Origin: Bdellovibrio sp.
GTDB lineage: Bacteria > Bdellovibrionota > UBA1018
NCBI GenBank assembly: GCA_016213345.1
Contig: JACRAO010000196.1
Coordinates: 1-5,291 of the forward strand
Direction of reading: 5' to 3'
DNA length: 5,291 nt
Of the stretch, positions 1-5,291 are shown one piece after another. The position numbers were made by a program, and so were the translations under genes. Positions within the stretch are counted from its first letter, which is position 1. Every line of letters starts with the position of its first letter. A model generated the notes under the pieces. That model ran no database searches, had not been told where the DNA came from, and saw only the letters and a list, made by a program, of their open reading frames with translations.

Positions 1-1088
1 CAAATTGCCTGGTTAAGGCAGAAGTTTTCGAACGCATATCCAAGCCAGGGAAGCCATTTGCGAGATATTTCGTTTTTAAAGATTTGTGTTGCTCCAGTAT
101 TGTTAATTAAGTTGCGATTTGGACTCACGTAGCGCATGTAAAAATGCAGAAATTCATCGGCAATCCTAAATTTAATCAGCTTGCTTGTATCCTTTTTCTC
201 AAACGGACAATGCGCTCGAATAAACTCGGCTAGCTCAAGATTTTTCAGGTATAAACGCAATCCTCCCCCAGATCTGATTTTAAGACTACGCGATAGCTCT
301 TCCATGGTCTTCGGACCGCTTAGTAATTTATTTGCTATTTTAAGATAGATTTGAGGTTCACGAAAATGTGAATAAAAAATCTTCTCCATTTCGTCAGCAA
401 AAATGGCATCTTTCTGAAAAAATAAACGACTTATATTTTGTTCAAATGACTGCGATTGGTCAACTTGTTCAATATATTTTGGAACCCCACTAAGAACAAT
501 CAGGTAATCAATAACCTCTTCTTTTCCTCGTCTCTTTAGCATTAATGCGCATTCTGCGGGACTCAACTTCTGTAGTCTTATTTGACCAGAAACTCTTCCA
601 TAGAGGGCTTTGGATTGGATAACTTTTTTAACCATGAAAGACGCGATAGATCCGCATAATATGAGCATAATGTTTTTATTTATCCAATGGTTGTCCCAAT
701 AATATTTCAATAGTGCTACCAGCTTGCTCTGCCCCGCAGCCATCCATTGAAATTCATCAAAGAAAATAACGCTTTTTTCATGCTGATTATTAAAGTGCTC
801 TGTTAGAAAATCAAATATTTCTTCCCAGGTCTTAAATGTTACCTTTTGAAGGAGGATATTGGGTATTTGTTTTTTTAGAATATTCGAAAAATGACGTATT
901 TGCCCTGGTGTCTTCTCGTTTTCTAAGCCCTCAAAAGATAAACACTGTTTTCCTTTTATAAACCGCTTTACTAAAGTGCTTTTGCCTATGCGTCTACGTC
1001 CAAATATAACAATCACCTGGCTTGAGTGCTGTTTATAATGCCGATTCAACTCTTCTAATTCCTTTTGGCGACCAACAAACATGTCCAT
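1..1088 (-). CDS. AAA+ ATPase with DUF234 domain (COG1672 archaeal-type ATPase family), C-terminus cut by window edge
   Basis: Reading the minus strand from ATG 1088 gives 362 uninterrupted codons before the window ends. The N-terminus MDMFVGRQKELEEL matches the FVGR-x-x-E-L opening of this family. Walker A is GRRRIGKST (residues 30-38), Walker B VIFFDEFQW (107-115), a sensor-like LCGSIASFM follows (144-152), then LYGR (162-165). Residues about 245-300 look like a winged helix (TMEELSRSL...GGLRLYLKNLELAEFI). The DUF234 signature FRIADEFLHFYMRYVSPN is at 307-324, and G350-x-x-FE (353-354) should begin the PD-(D/E)XK-like fold. Relatives are usually about 450-480 residues, so roughly 100, including any ExK motif, lie outside. 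ATG 1088 is preferred to ATG 1082 because GAGG sits 9 nt upstream and an in-frame TAA lies at 1095-1097. The gene stands alone behind its own operator-like promoter. The family is widespread, often mobile and of unproven function; ATP hydrolysis and DNA action are inferred. Confidence 0.92.
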   Translation of the reverse strand, partial: MDMFVGRQKELEELNRHYKQHSSQVIVIFGRRRIGKSTLVKRFIKGKQCLSFEGLENEKTPGQIRHFSNILKKQIPNILLQKVTFKTWEEIFDFLTEHFNNQHEKSVIFFDEFQWMAAGQSKLVALLKYYWDNHWINKNIMLILCGSIASFMVKKVIQSKALYGRVSGQIRLQKLSPAECALMLKRRGKEEVIDYLIVLSGVPKYIEQVDQSQSFEQNISRLFFQKDAIFADEMEKIFYSHFREPQIYLKIANKLLSGPKTMEELSRSLKIRSGGGLRLYLKNLELAEFIRAHCPFEKKDTSKLIKFRIADEFLHFYMRYVSPNRNLINNTGATQIFKNEISRKWLPWLGYAFENFCLNQAI

Positions 1089-1096
1089 TATGAATT

Positions 1097-1101
1097 ACCT
1101 C
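1097..1101 (-). promoter_or_regulatory. Ribosome binding site for the COG1672 ATPase
   Basis: GAGGT on the minus strand; the GAGG core is 9 nt from ATG 1088 and 15 nt from ATG 1082. The spacing favours 1088 as the start. Confidence 0.6.
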
Positions 1102-1107
1102 ATTTTA

Positions 1108-1142
1108 CGCAAAGAGAGTTGCAACAAGTATCTTTGCGGATA
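1108..1142. repeat. Operator-like direct repeat, proximal copy
   Basis: This 35-bp unit recurs 59 bp further on (1167-1201); the last 26 bases (1117-1142) are identical and only 2 of the first 9 differ. It contains an outer inverted pair, CGCAAA (1108-1113) and TTTGCG (1133-1138), around a perfect 8-bp palindrome GTTGCAAC (1118-1125). It lies between the putative transcription start and the RBS of the minus-strand ATPase, a position suiting a repressor site. A translated reading of the region is not protein-like. Binding by the ATPase itself or another regulator is inferred. Confidence 0.7.
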
Positions 1143-1153
1143 TGCATGTATAT

Positions 1154-1183
1154 TATATACACTATCCGCAAATAAAGTTGCAA
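1154..1183 (-). promoter_or_regulatory. Putative promoter of the COG1672 ATPase
   Basis: On the minus strand, TTGCAA (1178-1183) as -35 is followed after 18 nt by TATATA (1154-1159) as -10; a TATAAT (1152-1157) overlaps it with a less favourable 20-nt spacing. Transcription would start near 1147, leaving a leader of about 60 nt that contains the proximal operator-like repeat. The -35 lies inside the distal repeat, so a protein bound there would be expected to repress. This is read by eye from consensus and is untested. Confidence 0.45.
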
Positions 1184-1201
1184 CAAGTATCTTTGCGGAT
1201 A
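1163..1201. repeat. Operator-like direct repeat, distal copy with extended inverted repeat
   Basis: Second copy of the 35-bp unit (1167-1201). Its outer palindrome is longer: TATCCGCAAA (1163-1172) pairs perfectly with TTTGCGGATA (1192-1201) across a 19-nt interval holding GTTGCAAC (1177-1184). The left arm also forms an inverted repeat with the right arm of the proximal copy (1133-1142), around the AT-rich core 1143-1162. The result is four half-sites alternating in orientation every 25-30 bp. It overlaps the putative -35 element of the ATPase promoter. Confidence 0.7.
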
Positions 1202-1460
1202 ATCCGAGATTTTATTCTTTTGCCTTTGGATCAACTAAAGAAGTTCAAATGACAAAAACACCCCTATCTATGTTGATGTAAACTTAGACAACGGAAGAGC
1301 GCTATACGCATCTGTCATTTCTTAATGGAGTTGTGGCCAAAAATCCTCCTTGGTAGTAAAACTATATCAACAACACAAAGGAAAGAAAAAACGTGTTGCA
1401 TAGGAATATTCAGAGTGAGATTATAAACAATCAGGGAAAGATATACAAAATATTTGGAAG
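1202..1460. other. Non-coding leader between the operator array and the lipoprotein gene
   Basis: No convincing gene on either strand. A weak promoter for the downstream operon may lie at TTGCAT (1396-1401), 17 nt, GATTAT (1419-1424), but it matches consensus poorly. A purine-rich GGGAAAG (1434-1440) is too far from ATG 1461 to act as its RBS. A frame at 1239-1325 without any start codon reads NTPIYVDVNLDNGRALYASV and might be a gene remnant. No strong hairpin terminator was seen. Confidence 0.35.
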
Positions 1461-2114
1461 ATGGAAAAAAACTTAAAGAATTTTAAAATACCGGGTATTG
1501 CACTAATTATTTCTTCCTGTGCAACGAGTGGCCCTGTTTCGACTGATCAGGAAGATAGTCGATATGAAATCGTTTCTACACCGAGGGAGTTTATTTCGCC
1601 ATTAGATCAAATCGAGAACACACGTAAACATGTGCAGGAGTCCGAGACCAGAATCAAGGGACAAAAACAATATACTAATCAAGAATGGCTTGAATATGCG
1701 TCATGGGTGCAAGCTTGGGATGAACTCGAATACGAACAGAGCCAATTAGAGCAGGAATTAGCAAAAACAGGAGAGGTCGAACTTTTTTCAGGCCGTAGTT
1801 ATAGTTTTAATCTTGAATCTTATTGCGTTTATGGTGGCCAGGCACGCCCGGTAACTGGCGATGAATTAAAGGCTGCACTTATGCGTGGTCCCGCAGAAAA
1901 ATGGCTTCCAAAAATTTTAACTGAGCAGGGCAAGTTTGGTATTTCACAACAAAGGGTTCAATATCTCATTTGGGCACTTTTATACGACGCTAGGTTTGAT
2001 GAACTTTCTAGTGAAAACCAGCAGACTCTTTTAAAATTTTACCCAGATGCTGCAATCCGTTTTGGTAATCGAAGGCTTGAAGAATTTGGGAAAGATATTA
2101 TTTTGGCGCTTTAA
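1461..2114 (+). CDS. Putative lipoprotein of unknown function
   Basis: The 217-residue product begins with a lysine-rich segment (K3, K6, K9), a short hydrophobic stretch (IPGIALII) and a lipobox-like ISSC with Cys20, so an envelope lipoprotein is likely. Residues about 46-102 are charged and probably helical or coiled. The likely conserved part starts near SGRSYSFNLESYCVYGG (110-126) and runs through RPVTGDELKAAL, KWLPKILTEQG and the IxQxxVQYLIWALL segment (161-174). I do not recognise a named family. ATG 1461 is the only usable start: an in-frame TGA lies at 1416-1418 with no ATG, GTG or TTG between. GGAAG abuts the ATG, so the RBS is poor. The DUF4424-type gene follows after 13 nt, suggesting one operon and a shared envelope role. 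The hydrophobic core is short, which weakens the lipoprotein call somewhat. Confidence 0.8.
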   Translation: MEKNLKNFKIPGIALIISSCATSGPVSTDQEDSRYEIVSTPREFISPLDQIENTRKHVQESETRIKGQKQYTNQEWLEYASWVQAWDELEYEQSQLEQELAKTGEVELFSGRSYSFNLESYCVYGGQARPVTGDELKAALMRGPAEKWLPKILTEQGKFGISQQRVQYLIWALLYDARFDELSSENQQTLLKFYPDAAIRFGNRRLEEFGKDIILAL

Positions 2115-2117
2115 GAT

Positions 2118-2121
2118 GGAG
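2118..2121 (+). promoter_or_regulatory. Ribosome binding site deciding the DUF4424-type gene start
   Basis: GGAG lies 6 nt before ATG 2128, an ideal spacing. It overlaps in-frame ATG 2116 and touches ATG 2122, so those starts would lack a usable site. It therefore supports 2128. Confidence 0.5.
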
Positions 2122-2127
2122 ATGCCC

Positions 2128-3192
2128 ATGATTACACTACTGCTACTTTTTTTTTCTGCCACAGTGTTTGGAAACGATACAGCATCGATGGGAACGGCAT
2201 CGAACATTCGATTTGTCACCAATAATAAAATTGTAATTCATCGTGAAGATCTTACTATTGGTCTGAAAGATGCGACTTTTGCTGGTAATGTTCCTATTGT
2301 TGTTGAATATGAAATGGAAAACACATCTGATTCGGCGGAAACGATTCAGATGGCATTTCCAATCCCTGGATGTAATTTTAATGACTTTCTTGGTTTTACG
2401 GTTGATGAAAGGGTGTCTGACGCAAATACGTGTATCAAAGAACCTAAAATGAATATTTGGGTAGATGGTAAGCCAACCCAAGGGAGGTGGGTTAATCGAT
2501 ACTTAGTTGCTGGGAGAGGGTTTGACGAGTCGGCTTTGTCGAAAGGTGCCAATGTAAAATCAAAGGATCTTGATGCTCTTCTAGCGCTCATGCCCCAATT
2601 TATAGAGCAAACAATTTCAAAAGAGGTAGAGAAGCAGAACCTTATTTTTATAAAAACAATTGATGAACTTTGCAAAAAAATGGGTAAAAATGCAAACACA
2701 TTTGATTGTCAGCCCATGAAAAGAATATGGGCTGAAAAGCTGTTTATTTGGTCTCACCAGTTTCCACCAAAAACAAAGGTAAGAATTAGGCACGAGTATC
2801 TTGTGGAAGCGTCATGGAATATTGATTGGAGAAAGCGTTTTAAGACGGATGTATTTTGTTTAAGTGACCCATCAGTTCTAAAAGCATGGCGGAAGCACGA
2901 TAAAATAGCAGCGCCGTATCTTCACCACAGCTATGTGGGATACATACTTAAGACCGGTGGTAATTGGTCTGGTCCAATTAGAGAATTCAATTTAACAATC
3001 AAGAAGACAGATCAGCGCCAGCTCATTTCGACTTGTTTTTCTGGATTGAAAAAGACAGGGCTACTCGAATTCAAAGTATCACTAAAAAATTTCGTTCCGA
3101 AAGAAGACTTATATATTCTATTCTTTTATGCAAAAGAACTAGGCAAGATGAAGGGTAATGAGTGGATTCCTGATAAAGACGTCATACAGTGA
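2128..3192 (+). CDS. Secreted DUF4424-type protein
   Basis: From ATG 2128 the product has 354 residues. MITLLLLFFSATVFG is a signal-peptide-like hydrophobic start, with likely cleavage before N16-D17; DUF4424 proteins also typically start their mature chain with ND. Matching features are the IVIHREDLTI segment (35-44), VPIVVEYEMEN (55-65), the MAFPIP motif (75-80), FIWSHQFPPKTKVRIRHEY (206-224), TGGNWSGPIREFNLTI (276-291) and NFVPKEDLYILFF (321-333). The domain is exported and of unknown function; family assignment is from memory of its pattern. In-frame ATGs at 2047, 2116 and 2122 are alternatives. 2047 would overlap the lipoprotein gene by 68 bp, but would supply the basic residues that the short signal peptide lacks. 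The gene follows the lipoprotein by 13 nt and its TGA overlaps the GTG of the HipA remnant. The C-terminus may have been altered at that junction. Confidence 0.8.
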   Translation: MITLLLLFFSATVFGNDTASMGTASNIRFVTNNKIVIHREDLTIGLKDATFAGNVPIVVEYEMENTSDSAETIQMAFPIPGCNFNDFLGFTVDERVSDANTCIKEPKMNIWVDGKPTQGRWVNRYLVAGRGFDESALSKGANVKSKDLDALLALMPQFIEQTISKEVEKQNLIFIKTIDELCKKMGKNANTFDCQPMKRIWAEKLFIWSHQFPPKTKVRIRHEYLVEASWNIDWRKRFKTDVFCLSDPSVLKAWRKHDKIAAPYLHHSYVGYILKTGGNWSGPIREFNLTIKKTDQRQLISTCFSGLKKTGLLEFKVSLKNFVPKEDLYILFFYAKELGKMKGNEWIPDKDVIQ

Positions 3193-3425
3193 GTGGTTAC
3201 ACATTTAAAATATCAAATGTAAGTTATGATTCTTTTTTACGATTAACAAGGTTGATGATTAAGGACGAAAGAGAAGTTTATAAGGCCTATCGTCTATGCG
3301 TGTTTAATGTTATTTTTAATAATCGAGATGACCATTCGAAAAACTTTTCTTTCCGTTTAGATAAAAATAGAAACTGGAAACTATCTCCAGCTTATGATTT
3401 AACTTTTAGTCAGGGCTTTGCCTGA
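3189..3425 (+). pseudogene. HipA-family kinase remnant (C-terminal catalytic segment)
   Basis: The 78 codons from GTG 3189 match the HipA C-terminal kinase lobe: SYDSFLRLTRLMIKDEREV (12-30), VFNVIFNNRDDHSKNFSF (38-55) and WKLSPAYDLTFS (63-74). NRDDHSKN carries the expected catalytic Asp (D47) and metal-binding Asn (N52), and AYD supplies the second metal Asp (D70). HipA proteins usually have about 400-440 residues; the N-terminal domain, nucleotide-binding loop and most of the C-terminal helices are absent. TGA 3423-3425 falls just before codons reading EHHFK, where intact homologues read GGEH, and more stops follow at 3441 and 3450. An in-frame TAA at 3174 closes the upstream side. The GTG overlaps the TGA of the preceding gene, which may be accidental. 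No HipB antitoxin gene is visible. HipA kinases phosphorylate tRNA synthetases, but this fragment is very unlikely to be active. Confidence 0.85.
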
Positions 3426-3505
3426 GAACACCACTTTAAATAATACCACTAATTCACTCAAAACATTCTTTACGGGAATAGTTCATAATAAAAAGAAATT
3501 ATTTC

Positions 3506-3520
3506 ATCTTAAGTTAAGAT
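3506..3520. repeat. 15-bp near-perfect palindrome
   Basis: ATCTTAA and TTAAGAT are perfect 7-bp inverted arms around one G. It lies about 87 bp upstream of the DUF4143 ATPase start, within the decayed HipA tail. It could be an operator half-pair or chance in AT-rich DNA. Confidence 0.3.
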
Positions 3521-3535
3521 ATAAGTTACTTCGGG

Positions 3536-3582
3536 CAAATAGTCCAAATTAACACATAAGCAAAATTAGTATGGACTAATTT
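3536..3582. promoter_or_regulatory. Operator-like inverted repeats upstream of the DUF4143 ATPase
   Basis: Two overlapping symmetries are visible. TAGTCCA (3540-3546) and TGGACTA (3572-3578) form an inverted pair 25 nt apart. AAATTAGT (3563-3570) and ACTAATTT (3575-3582) form a tight palindrome with 8-bp arms around ATGG. The second includes the putative -35 hexamer, so a bound protein should block transcription. The sequence differs from the array before the COG1672 gene, but the architecture is alike. Autoregulation is inferred. Confidence 0.5.
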
Positions 3583-3599
3583 CACATATATGTTAAAAT
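3572..3599 (+). promoter_or_regulatory. Putative leaderless promoter of the DUF4143 ATPase
   Basis: TGGACT (3572-3577, four of six matches to TTGACA) is followed after 16 nt by TAAAAT (3594-3599), with TG one base before it as in extended -10 elements. A start about 7 nt downstream falls at 3606-3607, on the ATG itself. No Shine-Dalgarno sequence precedes that ATG, consistent with a leaderless message. Confidence 0.45.
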
Positions 3600-3606
3600 A
3601 GTTCTT

Positions 3607-4743
3607 ATGTATAACAAAATACGGAGATATCTTTCAGGCCAAATATTATCCGATCTTGAAAAGAAAATGGTTTTTCTTGGCGGGCCACGACAGGTGGGTA
3701 AAACTACATTAGCTAACACACTATTATCTAAAGAAAAAACTGGCTATCTTAACTGGGACATTGGTGCTCATCGAACGCGCATTCTACGCCATGAATTGCC
3801 CAAGGCAGATTTGTTGATTTTTGATGAGATTCATAAGTACAAAAAATGGCGCAATTATCTTAAGGGTATTTTTGATGCCATGAAAGTTGATGAACTTGAT
3901 AGTAAAAAAATTTTAATTACAGGCAGTGCTAGACTGGATATATATCGACACGGCGGTGATTCACTCCAGGGCAGATATCACTATTTGCGACTCATGCCAC
4001 TTAGTTTTGCTGAAATTAATGGACACTCACAATCAGACCTTTTTAATTTGTTTAAATATTCTGGATTTCCTGAGCCATTTTTTTCGCAAGACGAAAAAGA
4101 AGTTCGACGCTGGACGCTTGCATATGCGCAGCGTCTTTTTGCAGATGACTTAAGTTCTCTTGAAACTGTCGAAGATCTCGGCTCGTTGGAACTTTTAGTT
4201 TATCGTCTTCCAGATCTTGTTGGGAGTTTACTATCAGTTAATGCATTACGCGAAGATCTTCAACTTGCGCATCGTACAGTAGCACGATGGATTGAGATTC
4301 TGGAAAGATTATATCTTGTATTTACTATTGTCCCTTTTGGGGGGCCATTTATTAAGTCAGTTAAAAAGGAACGTAAGCTATATTTTTACAATTGGACAGC
4401 TGTTGAGAGCGATTCTGCTCGTTTTGAAAATTTGATTGCAGTGCATTTACTTAAATATGCTCATTGGATTCAAGACACCGAAGGACATCGAACAGAGTTA
4501 CGTTATTTCAGATTGAAGGATGGTACGGAAGTTGATTTTGTGCTGTTAGCAAATGGAAGTCCCGTTCTCTTTGTAGAGTGTAAACTTTCAGATGATCAGG
4601 TAAATCAAAGGCTAATTAGTTTAAAACAGAGATTTCCTAAGGTTCGGGCTTTTCAAGTTCATTTTCAAGGTAAGAAAAATTATTCTACTGCTGAAGGGAT
4701 CAGGGTTTGTCCTGCAATAGAATTATTATCAGAACTGAAATAG
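3607..4743 (+). CDS. AAA_14/DUF4143 ATP-binding protein (COG1373 family)
   Basis: The complete 378-residue product has the usual family length. Walker A is GGPRQVGKTT (25-34), Walker B LLIFDEIHK (69-77) followed by the family's KxWRNYLKGIFD, then ILITGSARLD (102-111) and SLQGRYHYLRLMPLSFAEI (119-137). The DUF4143 part spans about 196-330: a winged-helix-like segment SLLSVNALREDLQLAHRTVARWIEILERLYLVF (207-239), RKLYFYNW (256-263), ARFENLIAVHLL (271-282), DGTEVDFVL (305-313) and LFVECKLS (321-328). F-E, D310 and E324-x-K326 are the PD-(D/E)XK nuclease-type positions and appear intact. The gene stands alone with its own operator-like promoter and no Shine-Dalgarno site. It converges on the cyclase-like gene with 27 nt between the stops. 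The family is very widespread and sporadically distributed; its function is unproven, so nuclease or DNA action is inference. Confidence 0.93.
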   Translation: MYNKIRRYLSGQILSDLEKKMVFLGGPRQVGKTTLANTLLSKEKTGYLNWDIGAHRTRILRHELPKADLLIFDEIHKYKKWRNYLKGIFDAMKVDELDSKKILITGSARLDIYRHGGDSLQGRYHYLRLMPLSFAEINGHSQSDLFNLFKYSGFPEPFFSQDEKEVRRWTLAYAQRLFADDLSSLETVEDLGSLELLVYRLPDLVGSLLSVNALREDLQLAHRTVARWIEILERLYLVFTIVPFGGPFIKSVKKERKLYFYNWTAVESDSARFENLIAVHLLKYAHWIQDTEGHRTELRYFRLKDGTEVDFVLLANGSPVLFVECKLSDDQVNQRLISLKQRFPKVRAFQVHFQGKKNYSTAEGIRVCPAIELLSELK

Positions 4744-4770
4744 ACTATAAATTATAAGTATTCACAAAAA

Positions 4771-5291
4771 TTAGGCTGCTTTTTTTTCTAATTCCAGTTG
4801 AGACAAAATATCAATGTTTTTTACAAAAACCTGATCCAGATTAGAAAAATTTCGAACCTTGTGTGGAGTTGTTTTGAGTGTAATTAAAGCTTCTTGATTG
4901 TTATTATATTGTGCAGCAGTTTCAGATACGACTAGCAAAGATGTAGTTTGGCTAAACTGATCAGCAATAATTTTTGTGTATTCCTGAAGTCGAGCTGCTC
5001 TAATTAGACTTTCACCAAACAGGTCCAACTCCATATGATGTTCTTTATCTCCTGTGATTTTGATTTCGATTTCTCCTAAATCCAATCCCGCACCAAGCTT
5101 AAATATACCCTTAATATTAGTCTCTAAACTCAGTTCTACCCCTTTGTTTACAATTTCCTTATAACAGCTTATAGCGTTACTAAAATAATTTTGCTTTCTT
5201 CGGATTTCAGCTTTTTTTACTTCGTCTGCTATGTCATCTATATCAGAAAGATCAATAGGTTCGTCCATGAGACCAAATGAAATAAGATGCC
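4771..5291 (-). CDS. Class III nucleotide cyclase-like domain protein, 5' end beyond window
   Basis: The minus-strand frame is open from the right edge to TAA 4771-4773. ATG 5268 would give 165 residues, but the seven preceding codons read HLISFGL without a stop and there is no RBS, so the real start is probably outside. HLISFG resembles what follows the KxxGDG motif of class III cyclases. Numbered from ATG 5268, GAGLDLGEIEIKITGD (59-74) fits the RxGIxxGE strand, LDLFGESLIRAARLQEYT (81-98) the DxWGxxVNxAARL helix, SLLVVSET (110-117) the ILVS strand and HKVRNFSNLDQVFV (136-149) the closing strand. Asp82, the adenine-type specificity position, and Arg93 are kept, but the catalytic Asn is Ile89. 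The metal-binding Asp residues lie outside. It may be a degenerate or regulatory cyclase fold rather than an active cAMP-forming enzyme. The assignment rests on pattern, not a search. Confidence 0.6.
   Translation of the reverse strand, partial: HLISFGLMDEPIDLSDIDDIADEVKKAEIRRKQNYFSNAISCYKEIVNKGVELSLETNIKGIFKLGAGLDLGEIEIKITGDKEHHMELDLFGESLIRAARLQEYTKIIADQFSQTTSLLVVSETAAQYNNNQEALITLKTTPHKVRNFSNLDQVFVKNIDILSQLELEKKAA

Noticed and set aside
1163..1201. HipB-type operator (TATCC-N8-GGATA) in the array
   Set aside because: TATCC and GGATA occur, but the interval is far longer than eight bases and no HipB gene is present; the link to the HipA remnant 2 kb away is unsupported.
1108..1201. CRISPR array
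   Set aside because: Only two repeats with one spacer-like interval that itself contains inverted repeats and promoter hexamers; no cas genes nearby.
1081..1281. 66-codon plus-strand ORF over the operator array
   Set aside because: It begins inside the start of the minus-strand ATPase gene, encodes the direct repeat twice (SCNKYL/VATSIF in shifted frames), has no RBS and resembles no protein family.
1239..1325. Short open frame reading NTPIYVDVNLDNGRALYASV
   Set aside because: Protein-like in look but has no start codon and is bounded by stops after 28 codons; at most a remnant, and no family could be named.
2031..2699. Minus-strand and alternate-frame ORFs across the DUF4424-type gene
   Set aside because: Shadows of the plus-strand gene; they have no recognisable domains or ribosome binding sites.
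3926..4153. 75-codon ORF inside the DUF4143 ATPase gene
   Set aside because: Lies wholly within a well-supported gene in another frame and shows no domain.
4744..4770. Bidirectional terminator between the convergent genes
   Set aside because: The 27-nt gap has no stable GC stem; the T-run at 4781-4788 is within the cyclase-like coding sequence.

Overview
The window reads as a fragment of an AT-rich bacterial accessory region, probably from a Gram-negative. A lipobox lipoprotein, a secreted DUF4424-type protein and a class III cyclase-like gene fit that, but no gene here fixes the lineage. No rRNA, tRNA, CRISPR array, transposase or integrase was found.

Layout. 1-1088 (minus): N-terminal 362 residues of a COG1672/DUF234 AAA+ ATPase whose C-terminal nuclease-like domain runs off the left edge. 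1089-1460: non-coding, with a striking operator-like array (1108-1201) of a 35-bp direct repeat in two copies 59 bp apart, each built of nested palindromes, overlapping a putative promoter for the ATPase. 1461-3192 (plus): a two-gene operon of a putative lipoprotein and a secreted DUF4424-type protein. 3189-3425 (plus): a 78-codon remnant of a HipA-family kinase, catalytic loop intact, overlapping the end of the DUF4424 gene by four bases. 3426-3606: decayed HipA tail, two palindromic elements and a promoter whose expected start falls on the next ATG. 3607-4743 (plus): complete AAA_14/DUF4143 (COG1373) ATPase. 4771-5291 (minus): 3' part of a class III nucleotide cyclase-like gene, open at the right edge and convergent with the ATPase.

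Together. Two unrelated P-loop ATPase families share the design of an N-terminal ATPase plus C-terminal PD-(D/E)XK-type nuclease-like fold. They sit as solitary genes on either side of a small envelope operon, and each is preceded by its own inverted-repeat operator-like promoter. With the HipA remnant (toxin-antitoxin kinase family) this looks like a hotspot of solitary, self-regulated, mobile or selfish-type genes inserted around host genes. The operators are seen in the sequence; autoregulation and the selfish or defence role are inferences. The lipoprotein/DUF4424 pair is an uncharacterised envelope module, and the cyclase-like gene is probably resident chromosomal signalling DNA.
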